Source of the DNA: Mucilaginibacter sp. Bleaf8
Lineage (GTDB): Bacteria; Bacteroidota; Bacteroidia; Sphingobacteriales; Sphingobacteriaceae
Length of the DNA: 64,000 nt
Assembly (NCBI RefSeq): GCF_018390515.1
Contig: NZ_JAHBBK010000001.1
Span: 1-64,000, forward strand
Direction of reading: 5' to 3'
In this document: positions 16,670 to 27,054 of the stretch, piece by piece
How the letters are laid out: every line of letters begins with the position of its first letter
Position numbering within the stretch: position 1 is the first letter of the stretch
The notes under the pieces: model-generated
Databases searched by the model: none
What the model saw: the letters and a program-made list of their open reading frames with translations, nothing else
What the model was told of the DNA's origin: nothing
Position numbers and translations under genes: made by a program

Positions 16670-17710
16670 ATGAAAGAGATGCAATTTTTTGATGCTGTTC
16701 GATATAAGGGAAGCAAAGCATACAGGCTGATGATGATTGTCTGGTTCACGGTGTTTTGCATGGGTGTGTGCCATCGGGCGCAAGCCCAGCAGGATGCGCA
16801 GTTTAGCCAGTATATGTTTAACGGCTTGTACATCAATCCAGCCTTTGCCGGATACAAGCAAGATGTATATCTGAATGCTTTCTACCGTTCACAGTGGACC
16901 GGTTTGGAGGGTGCTCCACAAACTTTTTCGCTGGCAGCAGACGGTGCAGTGAACGATGCCAAAGTAGGGTTGGGGATGTTAGTGTTGCAGGATCGGATAG
17001 GTGCACAAAGCAGCTTTGCGATGTATGGCAATTATGCCTATCGGTTACAGATTGGCGATAATGAAAACAGCCGCCTGGCTTTTGGTATAGGTGCAGGCTT
17101 TGTGCAGAATGGACTGGATGGTACTAAGCTTCATGCCGTACAATCAGATGATAGCTATGTGCCCGTAGGTAATCAAACTGTTATATTGCCCGATGCCCGA
17201 TTAGGTGCATTATACACCAACGAGCGGTTCTTTGCGGGTATCTCGCTTGATAATGTGCTGTCGCGTGTTGTCAGTGCAACTAAAGATAAATCCATCATGA
17301 CACCGGTACCAATACCACATTTTTATCTTACCGGCGGAACGATATTCGATGCAAATGATCAGGTGAAAATACGGCCGTCCTTTTTAATTAAGGATGATTT
17401 TAAGGGACCAACCAGCCTCGATATTAATTTATTTGCGCTGCTGGGCGAACGTGTGTGGATAGGAGGTACTTACCGTACGGCTGTTAGTTTGTACAATAAA
17501 CCGCATCTGCAAAACGGTCTGCAAAAATCAAACGCAATGATTGGAGTGGTTGAGTTTTTTGCTACGGACAGGCTTCGTATAGGCTATGCGTTCGACTACT
17601 CATTAACGCCATTGCAGAATTACAGTTACGGATCGCATGAATTATCTATCGGCTTTTACTTACGTAGTGCTAACCGCGAGCCATACTTTAATAAGTGCTA
17701 TTTCAATTAA
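16670..17710 (+). CDS. PorP/SprF family type IX secretion membrane protein
   Basis: A 346-residue outer-membrane beta-barrel protein with signal peptide (cleavage after RAQA). The mature N-terminus QQDAQFSQYMFNGLYINPAF is diagnostic of the PorP/SprF family ('FSQYM.N....NPA.AG'). Members associate with the PorK/PorN ring or serve a particular type B cargo; here it directly follows a CHU_C protein and is probably its partner for surface attachment. The protein ends in aromatic-rich strands (LSIGFYLR). The stop is 29 bases from the convergent regulator gene, and no hairpin terminator was seen between them. Confidence 0.9.
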   Translation: MKEMQFFDAVRYKGSKAYRLMMIVWFTVFCMGVCHRAQAQQDAQFSQYMFNGLYINPAFAGYKQDVYLNAFYRSQWTGLEGAPQTFSLAADGAVNDAKVGLGMLVLQDRIGAQSSFAMYGNYAYRLQIGDNENSRLAFGIGAGFVQNGLDGTKLHAVQSDDSYVPVGNQTVILPDARLGALYTNERFFAGISLDNVLSRVVSATKDKSIMTPVPIPHFYLTGGTIFDANDQVKIRPSFLIKDDFKGPTSLDINLFALLGERVWIGGTYRTAVSLYNKPHLQNGLQKSNAMIGVVEFFATDRLRIGYAFDYSLTPLQNYSYGSHELSIGFYLRSANREPYFNKCYFN

Positions 17711-17738
17711 TCATTATTCAACAAAGGAATACGTAGTG

Positions 17739-20700
17739 TTATGAATTTGAAACTACTTTTTTTGCCCCTTTGCTTTGCTGATATTCCGTAGGCGTGGTTC
17801 CAAATTGTTTCAGAAAGTTTCTGCCCAGGTGCGATTGTGAGCTGTAACCTACCAGCGCGGCAACTTCATACACTTTGTGTTCTCCTGCTTCGAGTAATTT
17901 TGCTGCAGCCTTTAACCTGGTGATGTTAATCAGTTCATTCAGGGAAAGGTCTGAAATAGCTTTTATTTTGCGATATAGAGTAGGCTTGCTCATATTCATT
18001 AAGTTAGCAATGTACTCTGCATCCAGTTCGGTGTTTTGCATATTGTTGCATATAATGCTGCCCAATTTTTCCAAAAACTTTTCGTCGGCCTTTGAATTTG
18101 CCATTGATCGGATAGGCGTTAGCGGGGAGCTGGCAAAGTGTTCCTTTATCTTGCTACGATTGCTGAGCAGGTTAGCTATCTGTACGTGTAAATGTTGCGG
18201 CGAAAATGGCTTGTCTAAATAAGCGTCAGCGCCAATATCCAAACCTTCAATTCTGCTCTGGAGGCTATTTTTAGCGGTAAGTAGAATGATTGGAATGTGG
18301 CTGTAAGCTAAATCTGTTTTTATTTTTTTGCACAGTTCAAACCCATCCATAACCGGCATCATTACGTCGCTGATGATTAGCTGGACCGTGGCTGATTCAA
18401 TTTTGGAAATGGCTTCCTGGCCGTTCCGTGCCTTTAATACTGTATAACGGGTTTTCAGTTCCTGCGAAATAAATTCGAGTATTTCCGGATTATCATCTAC
18501 CACAAGAACTACCGGATTATTGGTGTCTTGTACAATACCTTCGTTATCTGCTTCCGGTTGATCGGATGTTGAAATGCCCGATGAGAAATCAAATTCATGA
18601 TCCTGATGTATAGGGATTGAAAGTGTAAATGTATTCCGGTCCCTTTTTAATTCATTTAGTTCCAGCTTACCCTTATGCAGTTCCGCTAACGAGCGCGAAA
18701 GCGGCAAACCAATGCCTGTACCAGTATGTCTTTCAGAAACCTTCATTCTAAAGAAAGGCTCAAATATCTTATCCCGCATCTCAAAGGGTACCGCATCGCC
18801 GTCATTTCTAAATTCAATATTGAACGTATCTTTTTCTGGCTGTTGCGCTAATAGTTCAACTTCAACCGTGGTAGTGCTGTACTTAATTGCATTGCCAATT
18901 AAATTGTACAGTATTTTGGTAAAGGCTTCTTTATCAACATAGGCATAAACACTTTCAAAGGGCTGCTTGAGTTTGTATGCCAATTCCTTATGCTCGGCTA
19001 AAGATCTGAACTGTGAGAATGTGTCTGTTAAAAGTTGGTTAATGTTGGTTTTAACAAAGTTAAGGCGATAGCCGTCCTGCTCCGCTTTTCTGAAATCGAG
19101 CAGTTGGTTGGTAAGCTCCAACAACCGGTTTGTATTCGTTTCCATGACCTTCAGGCTGTTTTGAATAGCCGGACTTTGCCCGGTGCTTTTCATAATACTT
19201 TCCATTGGCCCTTTTATTAAAGTCAGCGGCGTTCTGATTTCATGGGCAACATTGGTAAAAAATTCAATTTTAGCGGTATAGATCTGTTTTTCTTTATCGT
19301 GATTTAATGATTCAATAATCCGTTCGTTTTTCTGGCGGGTTTTGGCATGGTATCGTTTCAACAGAAAATAAACAAATACCACCGCTAACACCGCATAAAT
19401 AAAATACGCATATACGCTTGCCCAAAATGGGGGCGCAATATTAATTTCAAGTGTAGTTCCGGCTAAATTCCACTGGCCCTTGCTGTTGATCGCTTTTACT
19501 ATAAAGGTATAATGTCCGGGAGCTAATTGCGTGAAATATACTTTCCGGTTGCGTTTTAATTCAATCCAGTTTTTATCCAGCCCTTTCATCATGTATTTAT
19601 AGCGGATCATTTCGGGAGCCGAAAAGTTTAATGCTGCAAAATCTATACTGAAAGATGATTGGTTATGGTTCAGGTTAACCTCTTTGGTAAGTAAAACAGA
19701 TTGCTGTAATAACGTATTTTGCCCCCTGACAGAGATTTCCTGGTTATGTACCTGAAAGCCTGTAATATAAACCGGATAATATAAATTTCTTTGTTTAAAT
19801 GCAGCGGGATTAAAGCTTATCATTCCCTTTACACAACCAAAATATAGTGTACCGTCTGCATCTTTATAGGCTGAGTTGTAATTGAACTGGTCGCTAAGTA
19901 AGCCGTTGGATTTGGTATAAATGTGTTGATTACCGTTGGTAAGGTTAAGGCATACCAAGCCATGACTGGTGCTGATCCATAGGTTTTTATTGTCATCTTC
20001 CAATATGCGGTACACATGATTGCTTGGAAAACCGTTATCTAAATTGTACACTTTGCTATGTTTAATGGCAGGATCATATTGCCACAAACCAATACCATCA
20101 GTAGCCAGCCAAAGCTTTTGGTTACTGTCCTCAAACACACCATTTATTGTGCTGGTTTCCAGCACATGCGCCTCCGGTCCAAATTTAATTTTAGCACCTT
20201 GGTTTGTAGGAATATGATAGCTATATAAGCCATCATTTACGGTGCCAAGCCAAATATTGCGGTTGTGGCCCTCGTGCATGGAGTAGATAAAAGCATTTAC
20301 CGGTATTGCACTAATAGGTGTGAAATCTTTAGTGGTTTGCTGATACTTATACATACCCTTCGTTGTACCGGTATAGATGTCGCCGGCTTTGGTTTTACAA
20401 AAACCGATGATGAAGTTGCTTTTTAATTTATTACGCTCCTTACCGGCAAGGTATATGCGCTCAACTTTTCCCGAACTGATATTCAGAACATCCAGACCAC
20501 GCTCAAAGGTGCCAACAAAAAGTTCGTTGCCATTAGGTAAAAGGCCATGAATGTTTGTGTTGGACAAGCCGCTGCTACCATTAGGGCAAAAGTGCGTCCA
20601 GGTACGTTTGTCTGGATTAAGCTTATTCAAGCCGTTGTCTTCTGTACCGAGCCACAGGTTGCCGTACGTATCCTTACATATTTCACGTACAACATTGCCT

Positions 20701-21740
20701 TTTAGCGAGTTTTCATGATCGGTACCGGGATAGTATTTGGTGAATATGGAATATTGCTGCGAGTAATAATTTAAACCGCCAAAATAAGTGCCCGCCCACA
20801 CGCCGCTCTCTGTATCTTTATAAAGCGTATAAACGGCATTGTCGGAAAGCGAATAGGGATCGTTATAATTTTTCTTGAGATGGATTGTGGATCCGTTTTC
20901 CGTATTGTAAATGTATATGCCCGATTCGGTTGCAATCCATATCTGGTGATCATTATACTTCAAAAAGTCACGAACAAATATCTCGGTATGGTCTTCATTG
21001 TAAGTTAGCAGGTCTTTGTAAGTGCCTGTGGCGATATCAAATGCTTTCACGCCTTGATTGGTAGTCCCCACCAATAGTTTATCATTTCCGGCTGGATAGA
21101 TTTTCTCAATAGCATTAGAGGCTACCCACTTTGAGTTTTTGAACAGGTTGTAACTCTCAAACGATCTCTTAGACTCATTGAATTTTTCCAAAGTGCCCGC
21201 TGTGGTTGACAGCCAGAATACGCCTTTGTGGTAAAGGAGGGAGGTGGCTTCAAAACTCTGAAGTGAACCATAATCCGTCAGCTTTCCATCAAATACGTTG
21301 TATTTGAATAGCGACGAACCAAAAATAAACCATGTATTGTTGAGCTTATCATGGGCAATGCTCCTGATTACATCCTGCTTATTGATACGCAAATGCGTAA
21401 AACCCTCACTGCTAAAATCGTATTTGTCAATCCCCTTATCGGTGCCAATCCATAGATTTCCTTTCGCATCCAGGCTGAGCGTATGCACCATATTATTGGA
21501 TATGCTTTTCGGATCTTTAGGATCGTGCCTGAAAACTTTAAAAGTATAGCCATCAAAGCGGTTAAGCCCATCTTTGGTACCCAGCCACAAAAAGCCACGC
21601 TTGTCTTGCAGGCTACAATAAACGGTGTTGTTGGACAGCCCGTTTTCTACCTGGTAATGCTTAAAATAAAAAGGCTGCGCATTACAGATAAAACACGGAA
21701 CAATAAACAGGAGCAGGTATAGGAAGTACGTTGGTTTCAA
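17739..21740 (-). CDS. Hybrid two-component system sensor/regulator (HTCS) of the adjacent PUL
   Basis: A 1333-residue single-protein two-component system. Order: signal peptide; two seven-bladed periplasmic propellers of Reg_prop repeats (about 25-700, e.g. GFLWLGTKDGLNRFDGYTF, GNLWIGTDKGIDKYD); Y_Y_Y domain (about 700-765); transmembrane helix (about 775-795); HisKA with His833 in NVAHEIRTPLTL; HATPase (NLIGNAIKYS); receiver domain with phosphoacceptor Asp1125 in ISDVMMPVMDG; C-terminal AraC HTH (MSKPTLYRKIKAIS...EVAALVGYSSQSHLGRNF). The periplasmic part binds an oligosaccharide in known HTCS proteins and the HTH part then activates the PUL. It is divergent from susC at 21920, 179 bases away. 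Confidence 0.95.
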   Translation of the reverse strand: MKPTYFLYLLLFIVPCFICNAQPFYFKHYQVENGLSNNTVYCSLQDKRGFLWLGTKDGLNRFDGYTFKVFRHDPKDPKSISNNMVHTLSLDAKGNLWIGTDKGIDKYDFSSEGFTHLRINKQDVIRSIAHDKLNNTWFIFGSSLFKYNVFDGKLTDYGSLQSFEATSLLYHKGVFWLSTTAGTLEKFNESKRSFESYNLFKNSKWVASNAIEKIYPAGNDKLLVGTTNQGVKAFDIATGTYKDLLTYNEDHTEIFVRDFLKYNDHQIWIATESGIYIYNTENGSTIHLKKNYNDPYSLSDNAVYTLYKDTESGVWAGTYFGGLNYYSQQYSIFTKYYPGTDHENSLKGNVVREICKDTYGNLWLGTEDNGLNKLNPDKRTWTHFCPNGSSGLSNTNIHGLLPNGNELFVGTFERGLDVLNISSGKVERIYLAGKERNKLKSNFIIGFCKTKAGDIYTGTTKGMYKYQQTTKDFTPISAIPVNAFIYSMHEGHNRNIWLGTVNDGLYSYHIPTNQGAKIKFGPEAHVLETSTINGVFEDSNQKLWLATDGIGLWQYDPAIKHSKVYNLDNGFPSNHVYRILEDDNKNLWISTSHGLVCLNLTNGNQHIYTKSNGLLSDQFNYNSAYKDADGTLYFGCVKGMISFNPAAFKQRNLYYPVYITGFQVHNQEISVRGQNTLLQQSVLLTKEVNLNHNQSSFSIDFAALNFSAPEMIRYKYMMKGLDKNWIELKRNRKVYFTQLAPGHYTFIVKAINSKGQWNLAGTTLEINIAPPFWASVYAYFIYAVLAVVFVYFLLKRYHAKTRQKNERIIESLNHDKEKQIYTAKIEFFTNVAHEIRTPLTLIKGPMESIMKSTGQSPAIQNSLKVMETNTNRLLELTNQLLDFRKAEQDGYRLNFVKTNINQLLTDTFSQFRSLAEHKELAYKLKQPFESVYAYVDKEAFTKILYNLIGNAIKYSTTTVEVELLAQQPEKDTFNIEFRNDGDAVPFEMRDKIFEPFFRMKVSERHTGTGIGLPLSRSLAELHKGKLELNELKRDRNTFTLSIPIHQDHEFDFSSGISTSDQPEADNEGIVQDTNNPVVLVVDDNPEILEFISQELKTRYTVLKARNGQEAISKIESATVQLIISDVMMPVMDGFELCKKIKTDLAYSHIPIILLTAKNSLQSRIEGLDIGADAYLDKPFSPQHLHVQIANLLSNRSKIKEHFASSPLTPIRSMANSKADEKFLEKLGSIICNNMQNTELDAEYIANLMNMSKPTLYRKIKAISDLSLNELINITRLKAAAKLLEAGEHKVYEVAALVGYSSQSHLGRNFLKQFGTTPTEYQQSKGAKKVVSNS

Positions 21741-21861
21741 ATTGGTTTACTTCCACAAATATATTTTTTTACCTGATAGATAACAAATGATACTTTTTAA
21801 CCAATTATTGATACGATTTGATTAACTGATACCCTGCTAAATCAATTTAATTTACCCCCTG

Positions 21862-21888
21862 ATTAAGGCACCACCAATTGGCCTTAAT
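21862..21888. promoter_or_regulatory. Inverted repeat in the HTCS-susC intergenic region
   Basis: ATTAAGGC (21862-21869) is mirrored by GCCTTAAT (21881-21888), 32 bases before susC. It could be a 5'-leader hairpin or an operator half-site pair for the HTCS. No direct evidence separates the two. Confidence 0.35.
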
Positions 21889-21919
21889 TGAGAAACAAAA
21901 ACCAATCAATTATTAATTT

Positions 21920-24900
21920 ATGAGAAAAGCTTTACAACTCAGGCATGGGATTTACTTCCGTATGCAATGGCCGCCCAACACCATAAGGTGGTCTAAAACA
22001 TTAATGTTTTTTTTCTTACTGGTAGCTTGCCTGGCTTTTACCAAGCAGGCTGCAGCCCAGGTTAAAGTAAGCGGTACCGTTGTGGATACTACCGGGCAGG
22101 TTCTTATTGGCGTTGCTGTAAAGGTTAAGTCGGGCTCTGGAGGCGCTACAACGGATATTAACGGTAAGTTTACCATTACAGTTCCCAGCAACAACAGTGT
22201 GCTTACATTTAGTTACGTTGGTTTTGATGCACAGAGCGTGCCGCTGAACGGGCAAACCAATATCACTGTGCGGTTACGTTCCAGCAACTCCACTTTACAA
22301 GATGTTGTGGTTACGGGGTTCGGTTCGCAAAAAAAGGAATCAGTAACCGGATCTATATCATCAGTAACCAGTAAAGACATTGAGCGGGTACATGCTGGCG
22401 CTACAGTGAGTACTACTTTGGCTGGTAAATTACCGGGTGTAACTTTCCGAATGGCCGAAGGCAGACCAGGATCAGGAGCCAGTATACAGATACGTAACAT
22501 GGGACGCCCCCTTTATGTAATTGATGGTATACAGCAAGATGAAGGTCAATTCAACAACCTGGCATCAAATGATATCGAAAATATATCTGTGCTTAAGGAT
22601 GCAAGTGCTGCTATATATGGTGTTTTGGGAGCTAATGGCGTTGTTGTAGTAACTACCAAAAAAGGATCGGGAGAAACCCGTATCAATGTGGATGCGAACT
22701 ATGGCATGCAAAATTGGACCCGCTTTCCGCACGTAGTAAATAATTCTTATGATTATATGCGCTATCGTGCCGAGGCGGAAATTAACCGCTTTGGTAGTAC
22801 CAATATCACACAAGCAGAACTTGATAAATACCGGGTTGGTACAGAGCGTGGTTATCAAAGCTTTGATTGGAGAGAGTATGTTCTTAATAGTAACAACAAT
22901 GCTCCACTGTCTACCATCAACGTGAATTTTACAGGTGGAAGTGATAAGTTTAATTATTATGTATCGGCTACAAGTTTTTACCAAAACTCGCAGCTGGGTA
23001 AGGAGTATGAGTTTAAACGTAACAATATTCAGTCGAACATAAGTGCTAAAGTAGCTAACGGATTAAAAGTAAGCTTGAACATTAACGGCCGTATAGAAAG
23101 TCGCGAAAACCCCGGTGTACCAGGCGGAGATGATTACTTTTTAGCCCGTTTTGCGGTGTTAAGAAATAAACCGACTGAGCGCCCTTACGCTAATGATAAT
23201 CCTGAATATTTAAACACTATTTCGAATAATGAGTCAAATTACGCTTTTCTGAATAAAAAGACATCGGGCGTATATCGTAGCGACTGGCGCGTGGTTCAAA
23301 CCAACTTTAATGCCGAGTACCAAATTCCAGGAATCAAGGGTTTAGTGGCTAAAGGTGTATATTCTTATTACTATGCTGATAACTTAGTAAACAACCACGA
23401 GTATACATACGATACTTATACCTATCAGCCAAATACTAACACCTACTTAAGAACTGGTGGCAGTAACAATCCGTGGCGCGAGCGCGAGCAGGTAAAAAAT
23501 ATCAATACAACTGCGCAATTGCAGTTGGTTTATAATAATTCTTTCGGAAAGCACACTATCGGCGGCTTACTGGTAGCCGAAAGGATGGAATTGCATAATT
23601 TAAGAAATTGGCTGCATGCAATACCTGTATCTAACAACTTGCCGCTTATTTATTTTGCTAATATTGATACCTACGACGATACTGACAATACAGACAGACG
23701 TGCCGGTTACATAGCGCGCTTCAATTACAATTATGCCAATAAATATTATTTAGAGTTGTCAGGGCGTCGGGATGCATCTTATTTATTTGCGCCAGATCAA
23801 CGTGCTGGGTATTTTCCTGGTGGGTCTGTAGGCTGGCGTATTACCGAGGAGAACTTTGTAAAAAATTTTTTAGGCGACAAGAATACCTTAAGCGATTTAA
23901 AATTGAGAGCATCCTATGGCGTTTTGGGTGATTATCGAAGACCTTATGATGCTAACGTAACTGTAGTAGATCCATTTAAATTTTTGCCTGGATATAACTA
24001 TAATCAAGGTTCAGCTGTTTTGAACGGGAATAATATTGTAGGTTCACGTGATCAAGGACCGCTTGTTACGCTACTATCATGGACGAAAAGTAGAATTTTT
24101 GATATTGGAGCTGACTTTGCTTTATTTAACAACAATCTGACCGGTACGGTTGATTATTTTTATCGTAAGAGAACAGGTTTACCTAAAGGAAGAGTTGACC
24201 GGTTAGTTCCGTCTGAACTCGGTTATGGTTTGCCAGACGAGAATTTAGAAAGTGATGCCCAATATGGTGAAGAGCTATCTTTAAATTATAATGGTACTAT
24301 TGGAAAAGTAAGGTTCAATGTCGGTGGTAACATTGGTTATACACGTGCCAGAACCATTGACAGATATAATCCTACCTACTTCAATTCGTGGGATAAGTAC
24401 CGTAATTCGGAAGAGAATCGGTTTAGAAACATTGATTGGGGACAAGAGGTTATAGGTCAGTTTACATCACAAGAGCAAATCAATAATTACCCTGTAAATA
24501 TTGATGGTAAGGGAAATAGCAGCTTGATACCAGGTGATTTGATATACAAAGATCAAAATGGAGACGGTAAAATTGATGGCTATGACGATCGTCCTATCGG
24601 CTTTGGTTATGGTCAGCAGCCTAATATAAATTTTGGATTCACGATAGGCGGAACTTACAAAAATGTAGATTTCAGAGCCGATTTCTCGGGTGCATCAGGC
24701 TACACATGGTTCCAAAACTGGGAAACAAGATGGGCTTTCCAAAACGATGGTAACCTGAATACCATATTTGAAGATAGATGGCACCGTGCAGACCCGTTTG
24801 ATGTAAACAGTGAATGGGTTCCGGGAAAATATCCCGCAAACCGCTATAATCCGGGTACAAGTCATTCAAACTATAACCGGAATTCAACCTACTGGCTGCA

Positions 24901-25129
24901 TAATATTACTTATTTAAGAGCCCGGACTATTGAAATAGGTTATTCATTACCTGCAAAACTTTTAACTAAGGTAAGAATCAAACGTGCCAGATTCTATGTG
25001 AATGGTTATAATATGTTTTCGTTTGACAACATGAAAGATTATAGTCTTGATCCTGAGACTATTGATGATAACGGGCTGCAGTTCCCTCAAAGCCGGGTGC
25101 TCAATTTTGGTGTCAACCTAACTTTTTAA
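21920..25129 (+). CDS. SusC/RagA-family TonB-dependent outer-membrane transporter
   Basis: A 1069-residue protein. After a long N-region and a signal peptide (cleavage after FTKQAAAQ) comes a carboxypeptidase-regulatory-like domain (about 50-125, VKVSGTVVDTTGQVLIGVAV), the plug domain (about 130-245, with LQDVVVTGFGSQKKESVTGS and the SusC signature ISVLKDASAAIYGVLGANGV) and a 22-strand barrel ending in phenylalanine (FGVNLTF). It lacks an STN domain, consistent with control by the HTCS rather than by sigma/anti-sigma. SusC forms a lidded pair with the SusD protein encoded 24 bases downstream and imports oligosaccharides. A second Met (residue 15) is an alternative start. Confidence 0.95.
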   Translation: MRKALQLRHGIYFRMQWPPNTIRWSKTLMFFFLLVACLAFTKQAAAQVKVSGTVVDTTGQVLIGVAVKVKSGSGGATTDINGKFTITVPSNNSVLTFSYVGFDAQSVPLNGQTNITVRLRSSNSTLQDVVVTGFGSQKKESVTGSISSVTSKDIERVHAGATVSTTLAGKLPGVTFRMAEGRPGSGASIQIRNMGRPLYVIDGIQQDEGQFNNLASNDIENISVLKDASAAIYGVLGANGVVVVTTKKGSGETRINVDANYGMQNWTRFPHVVNNSYDYMRYRAEAEINRFGSTNITQAELDKYRVGTERGYQSFDWREYVLNSNNNAPLSTINVNFTGGSDKFNYYVSATSFYQNSQLGKEYEFKRNNIQSNISAKVANGLKVSLNINGRIESRENPGVPGGDDYFLARFAVLRNKPTERPYANDNPEYLNTISNNESNYAFLNKKTSGVYRSDWRVVQTNFNAEYQIPGIKGLVAKGVYSYYYADNLVNNHEYTYDTYTYQPNTNTYLRTGGSNNPWREREQVKNINTTAQLQLVYNNSFGKHTIGGLLVAERMELHNLRNWLHAIPVSNNLPLIYFANIDTYDDTDNTDRRAGYIARFNYNYANKYYLELSGRRDASYLFAPDQRAGYFPGGSVGWRITEENFVKNFLGDKNTLSDLKLRASYGVLGDYRRPYDANVTVVDPFKFLPGYNYNQGSAVLNGNNIVGSRDQGPLVTLLSWTKSRIFDIGADFALFNNNLTGTVDYFYRKRTGLPKGRVDRLVPSELGYGLPDENLESDAQYGEELSLNYNGTIGKVRFNVGGNIGYTRARTIDRYNPTYFNSWDKYRNSEENRFRNIDWGQEVIGQFTSQEQINNYPVNIDGKGNSSLIPGDLIYKDQNGDGKIDGYDDRPIGFGYGQQPNINFGFTIGGTYKNVDFRADFSGASGYTWFQNWETRWAFQNDGNLNTIFEDRWHRADPFDVNSEWVPGKYPANRYNPGTSHSNYNRNSTYWLHNITYLRARTIEIGYSLPAKLLTKVRIKRARFYVNGYNMFSFDNMKDYSLDPETIDDNGLQFPQSRVLNFGVNLTF

Positions 25130-25153
25130 TAAATACTTCTTAGCAAATTTTCC

Positions 25154-27043
25154 ATGAAAAAAACATATAAAGCATTTATTCTTGCAGCTTTGCTTAGTAC
25201 GGGCGCATGCAAGAAGGATAAAGAATATTTGGATGTACGTCCTAGACAGCTAGTTCCAACGGAAACATTGTTTTCTGACCCTGTACTAGTTTTATCAGCA
25301 TTGGCTAATTTATACGATCGTCAGCTCGATTTTTCAGGGCTGGATAACGGCTGGGCATCATTTGTAGATTTTAGTGAGGCGTTCCCTTCAGAAAATGGCA
25401 GCGCCGGTATTGTTCAGCGAAATGGATGGGGTTACGGCGACTGGGGTACCTGGGATTACACCTACATACGCGAGCTGAACCTTTTTATTCAACGGGCTAA
25501 TGCATCAACCGGTTTGAATGAAAATGATAAAAAAAGGTTTCTTGCCGAAGCACGCTTTCTTCGCGCCAATTATTATTTTGAGATGGTTAAAAGAATGGGA
25601 GGGGTGCCTCTTATTACTCAACCACTTGAGTTTACCGGAGATGTAACTAGTTTACAATTTCCGAGATCGAAGGAGTCTGAAATTTACGACTTTGTGATTA
25701 GTGAGGCCGAAGCGATAAAAGATATGTTACCTACTAATCCTGATGAAAAGGCACGGGTAACTAAAGGGGCTGCACTGGCTATGGAAGCAAGGGCTGCTTT
25801 GTATGCTGGCTCAATTGCTAAATACGGAGCTAACACGCCGCAGGTTTCGCTTCCTGGCAATGAAGTAGGCATACCTGCCGGCATGGCAAACGGCTATTAC
25901 ACCAAAGCGCTTGCCGCTGCACAACAAGTCATCAATGGCGGCGCGGGTAGTTACTCCTTATATAAAGAAATACCTGATTTGTCCGAAAATTTTGCCGCTG
26001 TTTTTTACGATAAAAGCAGTAAGAACAAGGAGTCGATCTGGGTTGAAGATTTCAAAACAGGTACCACAAAAACACATTCTTATACGGTTAACAATCAGCC
26101 TTATTCTTTATCTGAGGAAGGGGGCGACGCTGGCAGGTTAAATCCGTCATTGAATATTGTTGAAGCGTTTGAAAAACTGGATAATACTTATGCGCCGCTT
26201 CCTACGGTTGATGCAAGTGGTAATCCAATTTTTTATACTAATCAAAAAGACATCTTTGCAGGCAGAGATGCACGTTTGGAAGGCACTGTAATTATACCAA
26301 GCGGATTGTTTAAAAGCCAGCCGGTAGATATTTGGGCAGGTTATCAATTAGCAGATGGTAGCATTTTTAGCAGTTCGGATGCTACGGCCTTCAGAGCTTT
26401 ACCGGGCACTACTGAAAATATCCAGGTTATTGGCCGGGATGGGCCGGCCAATGGTAAGGAGTTCAGAACACAAACCGGGTTTTACATCCGCAAGTATCTG
26501 GATCCGGTAATCGGTTCTGGCCGACGCGGCCGCCGTAGCGATGTAGCCTTTATCCGTTACCGTTATGCCGAAGTGTTGCTTAATGCTGCCGAGGCTGCAT
26601 TTGAGTTAAACCAACCCGGAGTGGCACTTAATTATATGAATCAGGTTAGGTCTCGTGCCGGTTTAACAACGCCGTTAACCGAAATAAACTTCGATCGTAT
26701 TGTTCATGAAAGAAGAGTTGAACTTGTTTTTGAAGGACATACTTTGTTTGACATGAAAAGATGGCGCCTTGCCCATATTGTATGGGACGGCAACCAAACC
26801 ACCATTGCCGATTTAAAAAGCAATATAGGCAGTGCCAAAAAGCGCAATACGCAGCCGTGGGGTTTATGGCCTTATAAATACTACAATCCGGGAAACCCTA
26901 ATAACGGCAAATGGCTGTTCAAAGAAGTAAAGCCGAATTTAGTAACAGGCGCAAACAGATTTCAGCTTGGTAACTATTATTCACAAATAGATAATAACAT
27001 CTTATCGAACAACCCTAAGATTGTTAAGCAACCCAATCAATAA
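25154..27043 (+). CDS. SusD/RagB-family surface glycan-binding lipoprotein
   Basis: A 629-residue lipoprotein (Cys19, STGACKKD). N-terminal TPR-like SusD helices (LAEARFLRANYYFEMVKRMGGVPL, residues about 133-157) and the C-terminal RagB signature (FIRYRYAEVLLNAAEAAFEL; HERRVELVFEGHTLFDMKRW) are clear. It forms the lid on the preceding SusC and binds the imported glycan. Its length is at the long end for the family. Confidence 0.94.
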   Translation: MKKTYKAFILAALLSTGACKKDKEYLDVRPRQLVPTETLFSDPVLVLSALANLYDRQLDFSGLDNGWASFVDFSEAFPSENGSAGIVQRNGWGYGDWGTWDYTYIRELNLFIQRANASTGLNENDKKRFLAEARFLRANYYFEMVKRMGGVPLITQPLEFTGDVTSLQFPRSKESEIYDFVISEAEAIKDMLPTNPDEKARVTKGAALAMEARAALYAGSIAKYGANTPQVSLPGNEVGIPAGMANGYYTKALAAAQQVINGGAGSYSLYKEIPDLSENFAAVFYDKSSKNKESIWVEDFKTGTTKTHSYTVNNQPYSLSEEGGDAGRLNPSLNIVEAFEKLDNTYAPLPTVDASGNPIFYTNQKDIFAGRDARLEGTVIIPSGLFKSQPVDIWAGYQLADGSIFSSSDATAFRALPGTTENIQVIGRDGPANGKEFRTQTGFYIRKYLDPVIGSGRRGRRSDVAFIRYRYAEVLLNAAEAAFELNQPGVALNYMNQVRSRAGLTTPLTEINFDRIVHERRVELVFEGHTLFDMKRWRLAHIVWDGNQTTIADLKSNIGSAKKRNTQPWGLWPYKYYNPGNPNNGKWLFKEVKPNLVTGANRFQLGNYYSQIDNNILSNNPKIVKQPNQ

Positions 27044-27054
27044 TATCAAAGATT